64,000 nucleotides of DNA from an uncultured Collinsella sp. (lineage in GTDB: Bacteria > Actinomycetota > Coriobacteriia > Coriobacteriales > Coriobacteriaceae): contig CATXJW010000003.1 of assembly GCA_958370325.1 (NCBI GenBank), forward strand, positions 1-64,000, in the 5' to 3' direction. Within the stretch, counting starts at the first letter, position 1, and the number at the start of each line of letters is the position of its first letter. Shown piece by piece: positions 20,215-29,019 of this stretch. Position numbers and translations under genes: made by a program. The notes under the pieces were generated by a model. That model was not told the origin of the DNA. It saw nothing but the letters and a program-made list of their open reading frames with translations, and made no database searches.

Positions 20215-22059
20215 CTAGGCCTCCTTGGTCGTAGAAATAGAATCGGGCGATACTTCGACAGGTCCGCCAAAAGTACGGGCAGCTGCGGCTCCACCGGCAA
20301 GCGGAGTCGCCATCTGGGCTTTTGTGCGTCGCGGTGCCGAAACGGGAAGTTCAAAGGCAAAGCCCATCGCAAGCAAAAACCACGTAAGCGTATAGGTTGC
20401 AACCAGAGCGGCAACAAGGCCGCCCATCACGGCGCGTTGGGAAAATACGCTACATGCAGCCACAACCAGCACCGGAGCCTCGCAGGCAGAAAGCGCAAGC
20501 ACACCCTGCAGGAACCCCGAGCGCCGATCGCGCGCAAGTGCCCCCGCGGCAACGCCGGCTATGCCTGGTAGCGCCAACGCCAGTGCGGCAATAATACCCG
20601 GTAGCGACCCAGACCACACGAGCGATCCCAAAGTCGCCGTCACGCGAGCGCCCGACGCCAGCAGCGCGGCCGAAACCACGACCACAGCCCAAACCACGCC
20701 ACAGACGACCGTCGCGCCGACCATCAGCGCGCGGCGAACCGCGCGGCCAGACGCATCCATGGGGCACGGCGTGAGCGGCTCGCCGCGGAGCGAACGACCG
20801 ACATTTTGCGCATAGTGGTCACAAAACGCCGAGAGCGCCGCCTCGACCGCCGCCGGCTCGGGACGATCTTTTTGATGGCTGGACAGACAGGCCATCACCA
20901 CGTCGAACAGCTGGGCATCGACAAACGCCAGCGCATCGCGTAGCTCTTCGGAATCCGGCTCAAGCCCTAGCTGCTGGGCCTGCTCGGCCGCGGCGAGCGC
21001 CACATCGGGCTCACGACGAAGCAGCTGAGTCAAATCGCAACCGGGCGCATGGGCACCAATGGGATAGTCGGGCCGCGTGTCCATCTTGAGACGGTAGGGG
21101 CTGGCGATGTCGCGCGTCTTTTTGCGCGAACCCGAGGTGCCCGAAGTGCTCGGCGCGGCTTCGTATGGCGCGACGCCGGCAATGAGCTCGTAAACCGTGC
21201 TTGCCGCGGCATAGACGTCGATCGCCGGCGACATACGCAAAGCGCGCAGGTCGGGAATATCGTCGGTGAGCATCTCGGGCGGAGCGTAGGCCACCGTCGC
21301 TCGACGCAGCGTGGCATAGCGCTCGGTAAAGGATGCCTTGCCGCCGGTACCGGCCACGGCCGACGCAGGCTCGAGCGCCAGCGACGAGCCAAAGTCGACC
21401 AGGCACAGGTCAAAGGTGCCCTCGGCAAGCTGCCGGTCAAGCGGCAGGCGCGCCGTACGCACCATAATATTAGCGGGCGAGATATCGCGATGGACAAAGC
21501 CCTCCCCCACCAGGCTCATGCGGCAGAGCAGGTCGAACAGGTCGCGCCCCAAGCGCGCCGCCACAAGCGGCGATAGGCGGCCGGCATCGTCCACGGCAAA
21601 GCGCGAGCGCAAGCGGGCGAGCGTCTCGCCCTCGACCCATTCCATGACAATTGCAGGCACACCGTCAACCTCGCCCCAGCCATAGAGGCGGGGAAAGCCC
21701 TTAAGGCCCGAAAGGGCGCGATGGCATTCATATTCCTCGCGAAATGCCGCTTTGAACTTGGCGACCAGCGACTCATGGGCGGCATCGTCGTCAAACTCAT
21801 CGCGCGTCGGCAAGATGAGCTGTTTGAGTGCTACGGCCTCGCCTTGGGCGTTGACAGCACGCGTCACGCGGCCGATACCGCCACGGCGCATGGTGGCATC
21901 GTCGGCAAACAGTATCGTAAAACGACGCAGATAGGCAGGCAGTTCGTCCTGACCGAGCGCAATGGCCGGCTCAAACCCGTCGACACGCGCCAGGCGCAGG
22001 CCGACCATGGGATCGCGACCGAGCGATTGTGGTGTGGTGGATGCAAGATCGGTCATCAT
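20215..22059 (-). CDS. Ser/Thr protein kinase with C-terminal membrane domain
   Basis: Protein of 614 residues. The kinase domain (about 45-330) shows a short glycine loop RRGGIGRV, VALK (ATP lysine), HRDISPANIM (catalytic loop) and VDFGSS (metal-binding DFG). Ser/Ala-rich linkers follow, then about four hydrophobic helices at roughly 450-590, so it is a multi-pass membrane kinase without PASTA repeats. Its start overlaps the upstream exported-protein gene by 4 nt (ATGA), and the FHA gene follows after 3 nt. An insert of about 30 residues lies before the DFG motif. The tight coupling suggests the kinase reports on, or controls, the exported partner. The substrate is unknown. Confidence 0.85.
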   Translation of the reverse strand: MMTDLASTTPQSLGRDPMVGLRLARVDGFEPAIALGQDELPAYLRRFTILFADDATMRRGGIGRVTRAVNAQGEAVALKQLILPTRDEFDDDAAHESLVAKFKAAFREEYECHRALSGLKGFPRLYGWGEVDGVPAIVMEWVEGETLARLRSRFAVDDAGRLSPLVAARLGRDLFDLLCRMSLVGEGFVHRDISPANIMVRTARLPLDRQLAEGTFDLCLVDFGSSLALEPASAVAGTGGKASFTERYATLRRATVAYAPPEMLTDDIPDLRALRMSPAIDVYAAASTVYELIAGVAPYEAAPSTSGTSGSRKKTRDIASPYRLKMDTRPDYPIGAHAPGCDLTQLLRREPDVALAAAEQAQQLGLEPDSEELRDALAFVDAQLFDVVMACLSSHQKDRPEPAAVEAALSAFCDHYAQNVGRSLRGEPLTPCPMDASGRAVRRALMVGATVVCGVVWAVVVVSAALLASGARVTATLGSLVWSGSLPGIIAALALALPGIAGVAAGALARDRRSGFLQGVLALSACEAPVLVVAACSVFSQRAVMGGLVAALVATYTLTWFLLAMGFAFELPVSAPRRTKAQMATPLAGGAAAARTFGGPVEVSPDSISTTKEA

Positions 22060-22961
22060 AGGGCAAGCGCCGCCACGTTATTGTTGAAGTTACCGAGCGC
22101 GACGTCATCATCGCCGTAATGGCCGACCCATTGACATAGGTTGGTGTAACAGCCCCACAGATTGGCATACTGCTGATACCACTTTGACCGGGGCGAGAAT
22201 GTCTGACGACCGAACTCGGCTCGAATGACAAACATCTCCCCGACTAGGCTGTCGCACGGCCTGGGATCTCCCGTAGAGTTATAGGTCGAAACCACGTCAT
22301 TGGCACGAGAAACATAGCCGTCGAGCATGTTGTACTTGGTCACAAGCCAACTGTGAATGCTCTCTTCCTCAGCAACGGAAAGGCCACCGGAGTTTGCATC
22401 GTTGTCAGTGTTGCCGCCCGTCGAGCCGCCGTTTCCAGACCCTCCGGCAGAGGAACCCGACCCAGAGCCGCCGCCCGAACTCGACGAATCCGAGCCGGAG
22501 CCAGAAGTATCCGAGCTACCGGGCTTTCCGGACTGCTGGGCGTCCTGCTCCTTCTGCTGCTCGACCTTATTCACCGTTGCCGCCACGCTATTGTTGGACA
22601 ACCGATCGATGATCTTGGTGTTGGTGAGCACGATGGTTTTGCCATTGGCAAGCGTGACTTCGTTGTCCGGGGCCTCGGCGCCGTCCGCGTCGTCAGTGCC
22701 AAACACAATATGCGCGACCACACTTGCCCAAGCATATCCAGTCGTGGTGCCCAGGTCACTTTTGACCTCATGCCCCACGCGCGGTTCGCGTGCGGCATGT
22801 GCCTGCATCATGGACGGCACGGTCATGCCATAGGCAGAAACGCCAGCTATGACCAGCACCAGCGAGCAAGACAGCAGTGCGTACGCCCGCGGCGCCAAGC
22901 CCAGTCGGCGTCGCATGCGCACCGCGGCGCCGCGCTTTGTCTGAGTGCCACCGGGCCGCAT
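22056..22961 (-). CDS. Exported or membrane-anchored protein of the kinase module
   Basis: Protein of 301 residues, family not recognised. A basic N-terminus (RMRRRLG) precedes a hydrophobic helix near 25-47 that acts as signal or anchor. Next come about 100 residues outside the membrane, a Ser/Gly linker (about 150-195) like those in wall-exposed proteins, and a C-terminal globular part rich in Trp, Tyr and Cys (NLWGCYTNLCQWVGHYG). ATG 22961 follows GGAGGA; an upstream in-frame ATG at 23018 would place a terminator-like hairpin inside the coding region. It is the first gene of the module with the kinase and FHA protein. Confidence 0.7.
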   Translation of the reverse strand: MRPGGTQTKRGAAVRMRRRLGLAPRAYALLSCSLVLVIAGVSAYGMTVPSMMQAHAAREPRVGHEVKSDLGTTTGYAWASVVAHIVFGTDDADGAEAPDNEVTLANGKTIVLTNTKIIDRLSNNSVAATVNKVEQQKEQDAQQSGKPGSSDTSGSGSDSSSSGGGSGSGSSAGGSGNGGSTGGNTDNDANSGGLSVAEEESIHSWLVTKYNMLDGYVSRANDVVSTYNSTGDPRPCDSLVGEMFVIRAEFGRQTFSPRSKWYQQYANLWGCYTNLCQWVGHYGDDDVALGNFNNNVAALAL

Positions 22962-22976
22962 GCGTTCTCCTCCAAC

Positions 22977-23001
22977 AAAAACACGCCGCTCGGGAGCGGC
23001 G
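22977..23001 (-). terminator. Terminator-like hairpin in leader of kinase module
   Basis: Perfect stem CGCCGCT/AGCGGCG with a 4-nt loop, then TGTTTTTG, then at once the GGAGGA ribosome site of the 22961 gene. No promoter fits between them, so transcripts of the module must read through it. It could also end recR-ybaB readthrough. Confidence 0.65.
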
Positions 23002-23206
23002 CATTCATTCGAATCCATATTTGAGTGTATCAGCGAACCCAAAAGGTTGCGCAACGAATGGGCAAATTAAGGATGCGAGTGGAAGCATCCATGCGATAAG
23101 CGGATACAAAGCATCTTTGTTGCACAACAAACTTACAGTCGCACGGGAAAATTATGACTACCCCGTGCGTCGCGAGGAAAACATACGGCAGGAGCAGGCT
23201 CGCCAC

Positions 23207-23803
23207 CTAAATCGTGCGACGGGCCTCGATGGCGCGCCCGAGCGTAAGCTCGTCGGCATACTCCAGGTCGCCGCCCACGGGCAGGCCGCTCGCCAGACGC
23301 GACACCTCAACGCCCAGTGGCTTGATAGTGCGGGCCAGGTAGCTCGCCGTGGTCTCGCCCTCGATGTTGGGGTTGGTGGCGATGATGACCTCATGGATAT
23401 CCTCGTGGCCCAAACGCGCCAGCAGCTCGCGGATGTGCAACTGCTCGGGACCGATCTTGTCCATGGGGCTGATCACGCCGCCTAGCACATGGTACAGGCC
23501 ATGGTAGCTGCCCGTGCGCTCGATTGCCTGGACGTCGCGCGGCTCGCCCACCACGCAAATGCGAGTGGTGTCGCGCATCGAATCCTGGCAGATGGAGCAC
23601 TCGTCGGCCGTGGCGTAGTTAAAGCAGCGGCTGCAAAAGTGGACCTCCTGCTTAACCTCCAGGATGGCCTCGGCCAGGCGGCGCGCCTCCTCGGCGTCAG
23701 CCTCCAACAGGTAATAGGCGATGCGCTGGGCCGACTTGGGACCAATGCCCGGCAGACGGCCCAGCTCATCGAGCAGTTTTTGCAGACTGTGGTTCGCACT
23801 CAT
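23207..23803 (-). CDS. recR: Recombination mediator RecR
   Basis: Full-length RecR of 198 residues, part of the RecFOR pathway that loads RecA at single-strand gaps. Seen in order: helix-hairpin-helix LGRLPGIGPKSAQR, the C4 zinc finger CSRCFNYATADECSIC, and the Toprim domain beginning RICVVGEPRDV with IIATNPNIEGE. It starts 13 nt after ybaB; no strong ribosome site is visible, so it is probably translated by coupling. Confidence 0.97.
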   Translation of the reverse strand: MSANHSLQKLLDELGRLPGIGPKSAQRIAYYLLEADAEEARRLAEAILEVKQEVHFCSRCFNYATADECSICQDSMRDTTRICVVGEPRDVQAIERTGSYHGLYHVLGGVISPMDKIGPEQLHIRELLARLGHEDIHEVIIATNPNIEGETTASYLARTIKPLGVEVSRLASGLPVGGDLEYADELTLGRAIEARRTI

Positions 23804-23816
23804 ATATATGCGTGTC

Positions 23817-24137
23817 TTAGAACGGCATGCCCGGGATGTTGAGGCCGCCGGTGATGGCGCCCATCTGCTTGTTGGCGAGCTCGTTGACGCCGCGGACGGC
23901 CTCGTTGACGGCAGCCATGATCATGTCCTGCAGCATATCGACGTCCTCGGGATCGAGGGCATCGGGATCGATGGTAAGGTTGACGAGTTCCATCTCGCCG
24001 TTAACGGTCACCTTGACCATGCCGCCGCCGGCAGAGGCGTCGACGGTCTGGGACTTGAGGTTCTCCTGCGCGGCGGCAAGCTGCTCCTGCATCTTGCGAG
24101 CCTGCTTCATCATCTGCTGCATGTTCATACCGGCCAT
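23817..24137 (-). CDS. ybaB: YbaB/EbfC nucleoid-associated protein
   Basis: Protein of 106 residues, normal for the family. The N-terminal helix MQQMMKQARKMQEQL and the core VNGEMELVNLTIDPDAL are diagnostic. These proteins form dimers that bind DNA without strong sequence preference. AAAGGAG lies before the ATG. It is first in a ybaB-recR operon; in most bacteria dnaX sits directly upstream, but here dnaX is 1.4 kb away behind three unrelated genes. Confidence 0.95.
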   Translation of the reverse strand: MAGMNMQQMMKQARKMQEQLAAAQENLKSQTVDASAGGGMVKVTVNGEMELVNLTIDPDALDPEDVDMLQDMIMAAVNEAVRGVNELANKQMGAITGGLNIPGMPF

Positions 24138-24476
24138 GATGGCTCCTTTACGTGCGGCCGCACGCCGAGCTGCAAGGGCAGCCGGAGCACGGCGGGACTT
24201 TCAAACTCAAAAATCGTACCACGGCGCGAGGCCAGCGAGCGGGGCGGACACGCCACCTCAGTCGATATACATGTCCTCCAATACAAACCGCACGCAAAGA
24301 TTATGCAAGGTCGAATTATGCAAGGCTGCATAATATCGCACACTCAATCTAGTAGAGCCGAATCCGGCATTTCATGTGTGCCACTAAATAGCTAAATGCC
24401 GAACCGCTGCTCGAGGCGGCGCACATGGCGGCAGGGTATAATTTGATTGTCATAGATAGCAATTTGGAGGTGCCCC
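24138..24476. promoter_or_regulatory. Divergent intergenic region with short direct repeats
   Basis: The 11-bp sequence ATTATGCAAGG is repeated directly at 24300-24310 and 24315-24325; the second copy runs into an inverted TGCATAAT, making an ATTATGCA/TGCATAAT dyad (24315-24334). It may be an operator for ybaB-recR. On the other side a perfect TATAAT (24437-24442) precedes the 24477 gene, without a clear -35 box. Confidence 0.4.
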
Positions 24477-24953
24477 ATGAATGCCCCCGACGCGCTCCAA
24501 AACATCCGCTCAAAACACCCCGCTCTATATTTGGTTATCTATCTCTTTGCCGGCTGGGCATTGCTGGTTGTCGTCGCCCACGCTATAGCCTTTGGAGCAG
24601 AACTGTTAGTAGCCAGCTCGGACCAGCCCGCCGTCAAATGGGAAGCGACCGATGAGTGCACCGACGGAACCCGAACCATTTACTACAACAGCCCGTCCCT
24701 CTACCAGGAGTTCAAGGTCAAGATAGAGGACGCCAAGATTGTCGATGCCGAGCCAGGCGTTTATTTGGCAATCGGAGCAACCGTCAACGCCGAACAAGTC
24801 GAGTACACGGACAGCCATGCGACGTATCGCATCGACCTCAGCATCCTAGGCCGACCGTCACGTACCTGTCTGCTCGAATGCGACATACGCGGCACCACAC
24901 TACACATGTCCGAAATACAAATGCGCCCGGATAAAAAGCCCCTAAAGAGCTAG
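24477..24953 (+). CDS. Small membrane-anchored protein, unknown
   Basis: Protein of 158 residues, not recognised. One hydrophobic helix spans about 17-44. The remaining 110 residues are predicted outside and beta-rich, with no catalytic motif visible. GGAGG at good spacing precedes ATG 24477, and a consensus TATAAT lies 35 bp upstream, so the gene is probably real. It is the only plus-strand gene between ybaB and dnaX, and with the two genes that follow it separates a normally contiguous set, which suggests later arrival. Confidence 0.6.
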   Translation: MNAPDALQNIRSKHPALYLVIYLFAGWALLVVVAHAIAFGAELLVASSDQPAVKWEATDECTDGTRTIYYNSPSLYQEFKVKIEDAKIVDAEPGVYLAIGATVNAEQVEYTDSHATYRIDLSILGRPSRTCLLECDIRGTTLHMSEIQMRPDKKPLKS

Positions 24954-24978
24954 GGGTCCTAAGCCCAGCAAGCGATTC

Positions 24979-25251
24979 TCAACAGTAAAACGACAGCCCA
25001 CCGGTTGTTTCTTTCCAGCGTTTGCAAATCAGCGCATGGTTAGATGAAACAAACTGCATGATATCGCGTAAATCCCGAGCAGGAATATCGCCCTTGTTAT
25101 GGGCCAGCTTGCATCCGCCGGAGCGGGTAAGCCATATCTTGGTTGCCTCGGCAGTGGGGCGCTTGACCGCAACGTGAACATGGACAGGTTCGCCGTTCTC
25201 CCCCGTCCTGAAGAAGATGATGTACGGCCCGAGTCGAAACAGACTAGGCAT
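24979..25251 (-). CDS. DUF4160-family small protein (toxin-like)
   Basis: Protein of 90 residues with the DUF4160 pattern: an N-terminal MPSLFRLGPYIIFFR, then GEPVHVHVAV and a basic C-terminal part. Such genes are commonly paired with a small partner gene, and the pair has been treated as a possible toxin-antitoxin unit; that assignment is from general knowledge and unproven here. Its start overlaps the upstream gene by 8 nt, so translation is coupled. ATG 25251 was chosen because the family match begins there; longer frames read through the partner gene. Confidence 0.7.
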   Translation of the reverse strand: MPSLFRLGPYIIFFRTGENGEPVHVHVAVKRPTAEATKIWLTRSGGCKLAHNKGDIPARDLRDIMQFVSSNHALICKRWKETTGGLSFYC

Positions 25252-25504
25252 AGACTCGTCCGCCTTCGTAGGCAAAACGCAGGATGAGCGGGGCATTGTT
25301 GCGCACGAAATCATCGAGTTCTTTGAGGTCCGCTTCGCTAAAGCCCTCGTGTGACACCCAATTGAATGCCGGCAAGATACACTCCGCCATGTCAAAACCC
25401 CAATCGCGTGGGCGCTCCACAACAACCTTCACCGTGTTGTCCTCCCGGACTTCGGAATACGAAACCTGCGTATCGTCCTCAAGGCGGACATATTCCCACA
25501 TCAT
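25244..25504 (-). CDS. Small acidic partner protein of DUF4160 gene
   Basis: Protein of 86 residues, acidic, likely DUF2442-like or an equivalent antitoxin-type partner; I am not sure of the family. It overlaps the DUF4160 gene by 8 nt and lies first in the pair, the usual antitoxin-first order. GGAG lies before two adjacent ATG codons (25504, 25501). No DNA-binding motif is obvious. It begins 55 nt beyond the dnaX stop, so the pair could also be reached by dnaX transcripts. Confidence 0.6.
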   Translation of the reverse strand: MMWEYVRLEDDTQVSYSEVREDNTVKVVVERPRDWGFDMAECILPAFNWVSHEGFSEADLKELDDFVRNNAPLILRFAYEGGRVYA

Positions 25505-25558
25505 AAGCTCGCTCCGTTCAAAGGGTTCTCTTCTTGAGCAGTATACCCGCCTGCGCAG

Positions 25559-28042
25559 CTACTCCACCGGCTTGAAGATGGTGGACTGACCGAAGACGCT
25601 GCGGATGAGGGCTTTGGCCTCGTCCTCGGTCTGCGGGATGCTCGGGGCTGCGCCCTGATGGCCGAAGGGACTGCCCGCGCCGGGGTTGGACTCCCAGGGA
25701 GCTGCAGGAGCGTCCTCCTCTTTGGGGGCAGTTGCAGCGGGCTTGGGCGCGGGCGTCGCACCCGGCACGTCGAACGGAGGCAGATCGTCCCCGCTCGCAT
25801 CGCCTGCAAAGCCGCCGACCATGGCGTCATCGTAGGGCACCTGCTCGGATTCCCACGGTGCAGACTGCGCAGACGGCTGAGCCTTGGGAGCGGACGCGCG
25901 CTCGGGCGCTCGGGGTGCGGGCTCAGTCGGGAGCTTGCCCGTGGCGGGAGCGCCGGCAAGGTTGTCCGAGCGCAGCCAGGGGGCCTTGCCCAGGTCAGAT
26001 GACTTGGGCGCAGGCGCAGCGGCAGGCTTGGGCGTGGGGACCGAAGCAGCCGATTTGGCCGCGGCTGGCTTAGGCGCCGACGGGGTCGATGCCGCTACCG
26101 GTGCCGCTTGCTGCTGCGGCGCGCTGGCGCTCGAGGATACAGGGGCCGCCGAGGACACGGGCTGCGGGTCCGCAGATGCCGCAGCCCGTGCAGATGGAGA
26201 ATGCTCCTCGTGTTGAGGAGCCGGCGTGCCACCTCCATCCAGGACGTAGTCGACGGTGCGACGACCGAAGACCGCGCAGACCGTCGGCAGGACCACCGAC
26301 TGCGTATCGGCGCGACCGAGCATTTTGATGGCAAAGGTCGAGCCCGCGGGGAACGAGACCGTGAGCTTGGAGCCGTCGTCGGCCGTGGCGCGGGCATTGA
26401 GCAAAAGCCCTGCGTAGGAGGCCTGACGAGCCTTGACGCGTTCGACGACCTCGGCCCATTTGCGCTGGAGCTCACCGGCATCCTCGACCGCGGGGGTCTC
26501 GGCGGCGCCGGCGGCGGCAACCTGGGCGGCATTGTTGGACTGGGGCTTAGGTGCCGGAGCGGTGGCAGGCGCGGGGGCCGCAACGGGCTGAGGCGTCGGA
26601 GCCGGCGCAGGCTGAGGTGCAGGCGCTACAGGCTTGGAAGCCGACACGGACGCAGAACGGGGGCCAGGCTGAGCCGCCGGAGCGGCAGCACCACGGTCCC
26701 AAGGCATGCCGCCCTGATGCGCGGACGTAGCAGCGGGGGCAGCGGATGCCGCCGGAGCGGCAGCACGGGCGCCCGAAATGAGCGTTGGCTGCTGGGCAGC
26801 AGCGGGTACGGATGCTGCAGGCGCGGCGGCCTGAGCAGCGGCCACACTCGCCGGCACGGCGCCGTTGGCAACCATGGCCTCCAGACGTGCCACGCGCTCG
26901 GCCAACGCCTCAATCGTTAAATCAGCCTCGGGACGTGTCAGACGCGTGCAGGCAATCTCGAGCACCAGGCGCACGTCGCTCGCGCCCCTCATCTCCAGTG
27001 CGGCATCGTCGAGCACTGTCAGCACACGGGCCAGGCGGTCGGCAGGATGCTCGCCAAAGGCAGCGGCCTCGGCAGCAAGCGCCTCGGCCTGCTCGGAGCC
27101 GCCCTCAAACAGCTCGGCGCGGGCACCGGCAACGCAGGCAACGTACACGTCACGCACATGCGCCACCAGATCGCGCGTCAGCTCCAGCAGGTCGTTTCCT
27201 TCCTCGACCTGCGCACGAATCAGTCCATAGAGCTCGGCAACATCGCGATCGGCAATGGCGCGGGAAAACTCGCCCAGAATCTGGTCCGAAACCTCGCCTA
27301 AAAGCGAGCGGGCGTCGTCCGCATGCACAGAACCGTTACCAAAGACGCTCAGCTGCTCCAGCGTGGACAATGCGTCGCGCATGCCACCCTTGGCATGGCG
27401 CGCCACGATAGCCAGCGCCTCGTCGTCGTAATCGAAGCCCTCCTGCTCGCACACGTATGCCAGGCGATGCTCAATATCCTCGTTGCCGATGCGATGGAAA
27501 TCGAAACGCTGGCAGCGCGAGAGGATGGTCTCCAGAATCTTTTGCGGGTCGGTGGTGCACAGCACAAAGATCACGTGTGCCGGCGGCTCCTCGAGCGTCT
27601 TGAGCAGCGCGTTGAACGCCGCCGTCGTGAGCATGTGGACCTCGTCGATGATATAGATCTTGTACTTGCCGCGCACCGGGGCAAAGTTGACGGAGTTGAT
27701 GATCTCCTCGCGCACGTTGTCCACGCCGGTACGGCTTGCGGCATCGAGCTCGTAGACATCCGGGTGGTTGCCCTCGGCAATGAGCTCGCACTCCTCACAG
27801 GTACCGTCGGGCATGCAGCCGCTTGCACCCTCGGCGCGCGCCACCTCGGCATTGCGGCACAGCAGCGCCTTGGCCAGAATGCGCGCCATGGTGGTCTTGC
27901 CCGTGCCGCGCGGTCCGCAGAACAGGTAGGCGTGGGACAGGCGTCCCTCGGTGATAGCGTGCTCGAGCGTCGAGACGATATGCTGCTGGCCCACCACGGA
28001 GTCGAAGGTGAGCGGGCGATACTTTCGGTACAACGATTCCAT
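25559..28042 (-). CDS. dnaX: DNA polymerase III subunits gamma/tau
   Basis: Clamp-loader ATPase of 827 residues. The first 360 residues are canonical: YRKYRPLTFDSVVGQ, P-loop GPRGTGKTTMA, a four-cysteine zinc site (CRNAE then CMPDGTCEEC), IDEVHML and the sensor LSRCQRF. The C-terminal half is unusually long, with two Ala/Pro/Gln-rich linkers around a tau-like globular segment, as in high-GC bacteria. ATG 28042 has a GGGGGAG site; an extension to 28153 would cover the divergent promoter. I see no obvious frameshift slippery site, so a separate gamma product is not predicted. Confidence 0.95.
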   Translation of the reverse strand: MESLYRKYRPLTFDSVVGQQHIVSTLEHAITEGRLSHAYLFCGPRGTGKTTMARILAKALLCRNAEVARAEGASGCMPDGTCEECELIAEGNHPDVYELDAASRTGVDNVREEIINSVNFAPVRGKYKIYIIDEVHMLTTAAFNALLKTLEEPPAHVIFVLCTTDPQKILETILSRCQRFDFHRIGNEDIEHRLAYVCEQEGFDYDDEALAIVARHAKGGMRDALSTLEQLSVFGNGSVHADDARSLLGEVSDQILGEFSRAIADRDVAELYGLIRAQVEEGNDLLELTRDLVAHVRDVYVACVAGARAELFEGGSEQAEALAAEAAAFGEHPADRLARVLTVLDDAALEMRGASDVRLVLEIACTRLTRPEADLTIEALAERVARLEAMVANGAVPASVAAAQAAAPAASVPAAAQQPTLISGARAAAPAASAAPAATSAHQGGMPWDRGAAAPAAQPGPRSASVSASKPVAPAPQPAPAPTPQPVAAPAPATAPAPKPQSNNAAQVAAAGAAETPAVEDAGELQRKWAEVVERVKARQASYAGLLLNARATADDGSKLTVSFPAGSTFAIKMLGRADTQSVVLPTVCAVFGRRTVDYVLDGGGTPAPQHEEHSPSARAAASADPQPVSSAAPVSSSASAPQQQAAPVAASTPSAPKPAAAKSAASVPTPKPAAAPAPKSSDLGKAPWLRSDNLAGAPATGKLPTEPAPRAPERASAPKAQPSAQSAPWESEQVPYDDAMVGGFAGDASGDDLPPFDVPGATPAPKPAATAPKEEDAPAAPWESNPGAGSPFGHQGAAPSIPQTEDEAKALIRSVFGQSTIFKPVE

Positions 28043-28158
28043 GGGTGCTCCCCCGGGTATACTGAGTCTTGTTGCCGCGGCGGCCATGCGGTCGCACGGC
28101 ATACTGCATTCCATAATAACCCGTACGGCGAGCCCGCCGCGATAGGAGTCCAAAGAGC

Positions 28159-28875
28159 ATGGCAGACGCAGAGAGCAACCTCGTTCCCTCCGAAGCAGCC
28201 GACCAGGTCGAGGTCGCGCTCGAGGCGCAGGCAGCAGCCGACGACGGCATCCTGTACCTCAACGAGTATCAGTACGAAAACGACCTGGTCACCGACTTCG
28301 CCCGCCTGGTCGCCTCGCCCAGGCGCCGTGGCTCCCTGTACGTCGCCGCCGCGATTGCCGCGCTGCTCGGCATCGGCATGCTGGTGGCCGGCGGCAGCTG
28401 GATCAAGTTCGGCGTCGTCTTGATCGTGTTCGGCGCCTTTTTGGCCTGGTGGAGCAAAAACCTGCACCACACGCTCGCCCGCGACTTTATCGATGCCGTC
28501 GAGGCCGACGAGTCCATGGGCGGCCGCTATCGCCGCGTCGCCGCCAACGAAGACGGTCTGATGGTCTGGGGCAAGAGCGGCAAGTCGCAGTTCTTCCCGT
28601 TTGAGAAGCTCGACCACGTACTCGACGGCGAGCGCATCTTTGTGGCCATGTTCGCCGACCAGGGCGTGACGATCCCCAAGGACACCTTTGTTCGCGGCGA
28701 TGCCGAGCAGTTTGGCACCTTCCTCAAGGCGCGCATCAACAAAAAACTCCGCATCGAGACCAAACGCAAGAAGATGAAGGCCGAGAAGGCCGCCGCCGAG
28801 GCCAAGCAGGGCGACAAGCCCCAGGAGACCAAGGGCAAGCAGCGCAAGCAGAAGAAGAACAAGAAGAAGCACTAA
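28159..28875 (+). CDS. Membrane protein with YcxB-like PH domain
   Basis: Protein of 238 residues. An acidic N-terminus leads to two hydrophobic helices (about 55-100), then a domain resembling the YcxB-like C-terminal fold (RRVAANEDGLMVW, FFPFEKLDHVL). The final 40 residues are strongly lysine-rich. Function is unknown. AGGAG lies before ATG 28159. It is divergent from dnaX and in the same direction as the kinase cluster, separated from it by a probable promoter. Confidence 0.65.
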   Translation: MADAESNLVPSEAADQVEVALEAQAAADDGILYLNEYQYENDLVTDFARLVASPRRRGSLYVAAAIAALLGIGMLVAGGSWIKFGVVLIVFGAFLAWWSKNLHHTLARDFIDAVEADESMGGRYRRVAANEDGLMVWGKSGKSQFFPFEKLDHVLDGERIFVAMFADQGVTIPKDTFVRGDAEQFGTFLKARINKKLRIETKRKKMKAEKAAAEAKQGDKPQETKGKQRKQKKNKKKH

Positions 28876-28930
28876 GGCCAAGCCAGACAGGCAGCCTCAC
28901 ATCCCGTTATCCTCGCCATCCGCCCGAGCG

Positions 28931-28939
28931 TGCTACACT
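28931..28939 (+). promoter_or_regulatory. Possible extended -10 promoter of kinase cluster
   Basis: TGCTACACT fits an extended -10 element (TGn plus TACACT) about 80 bp before the first kinase gene; no good -35 box is seen. Confidence 0.35.
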
Positions 28940-29019
28940 AGCAGCATCTATGCCACCGCGAACGGCTCGGCTCCGCGCCCGCCACTCGCAAACGAACTTT
29001 AAACGCACGAGGGTTGGCC

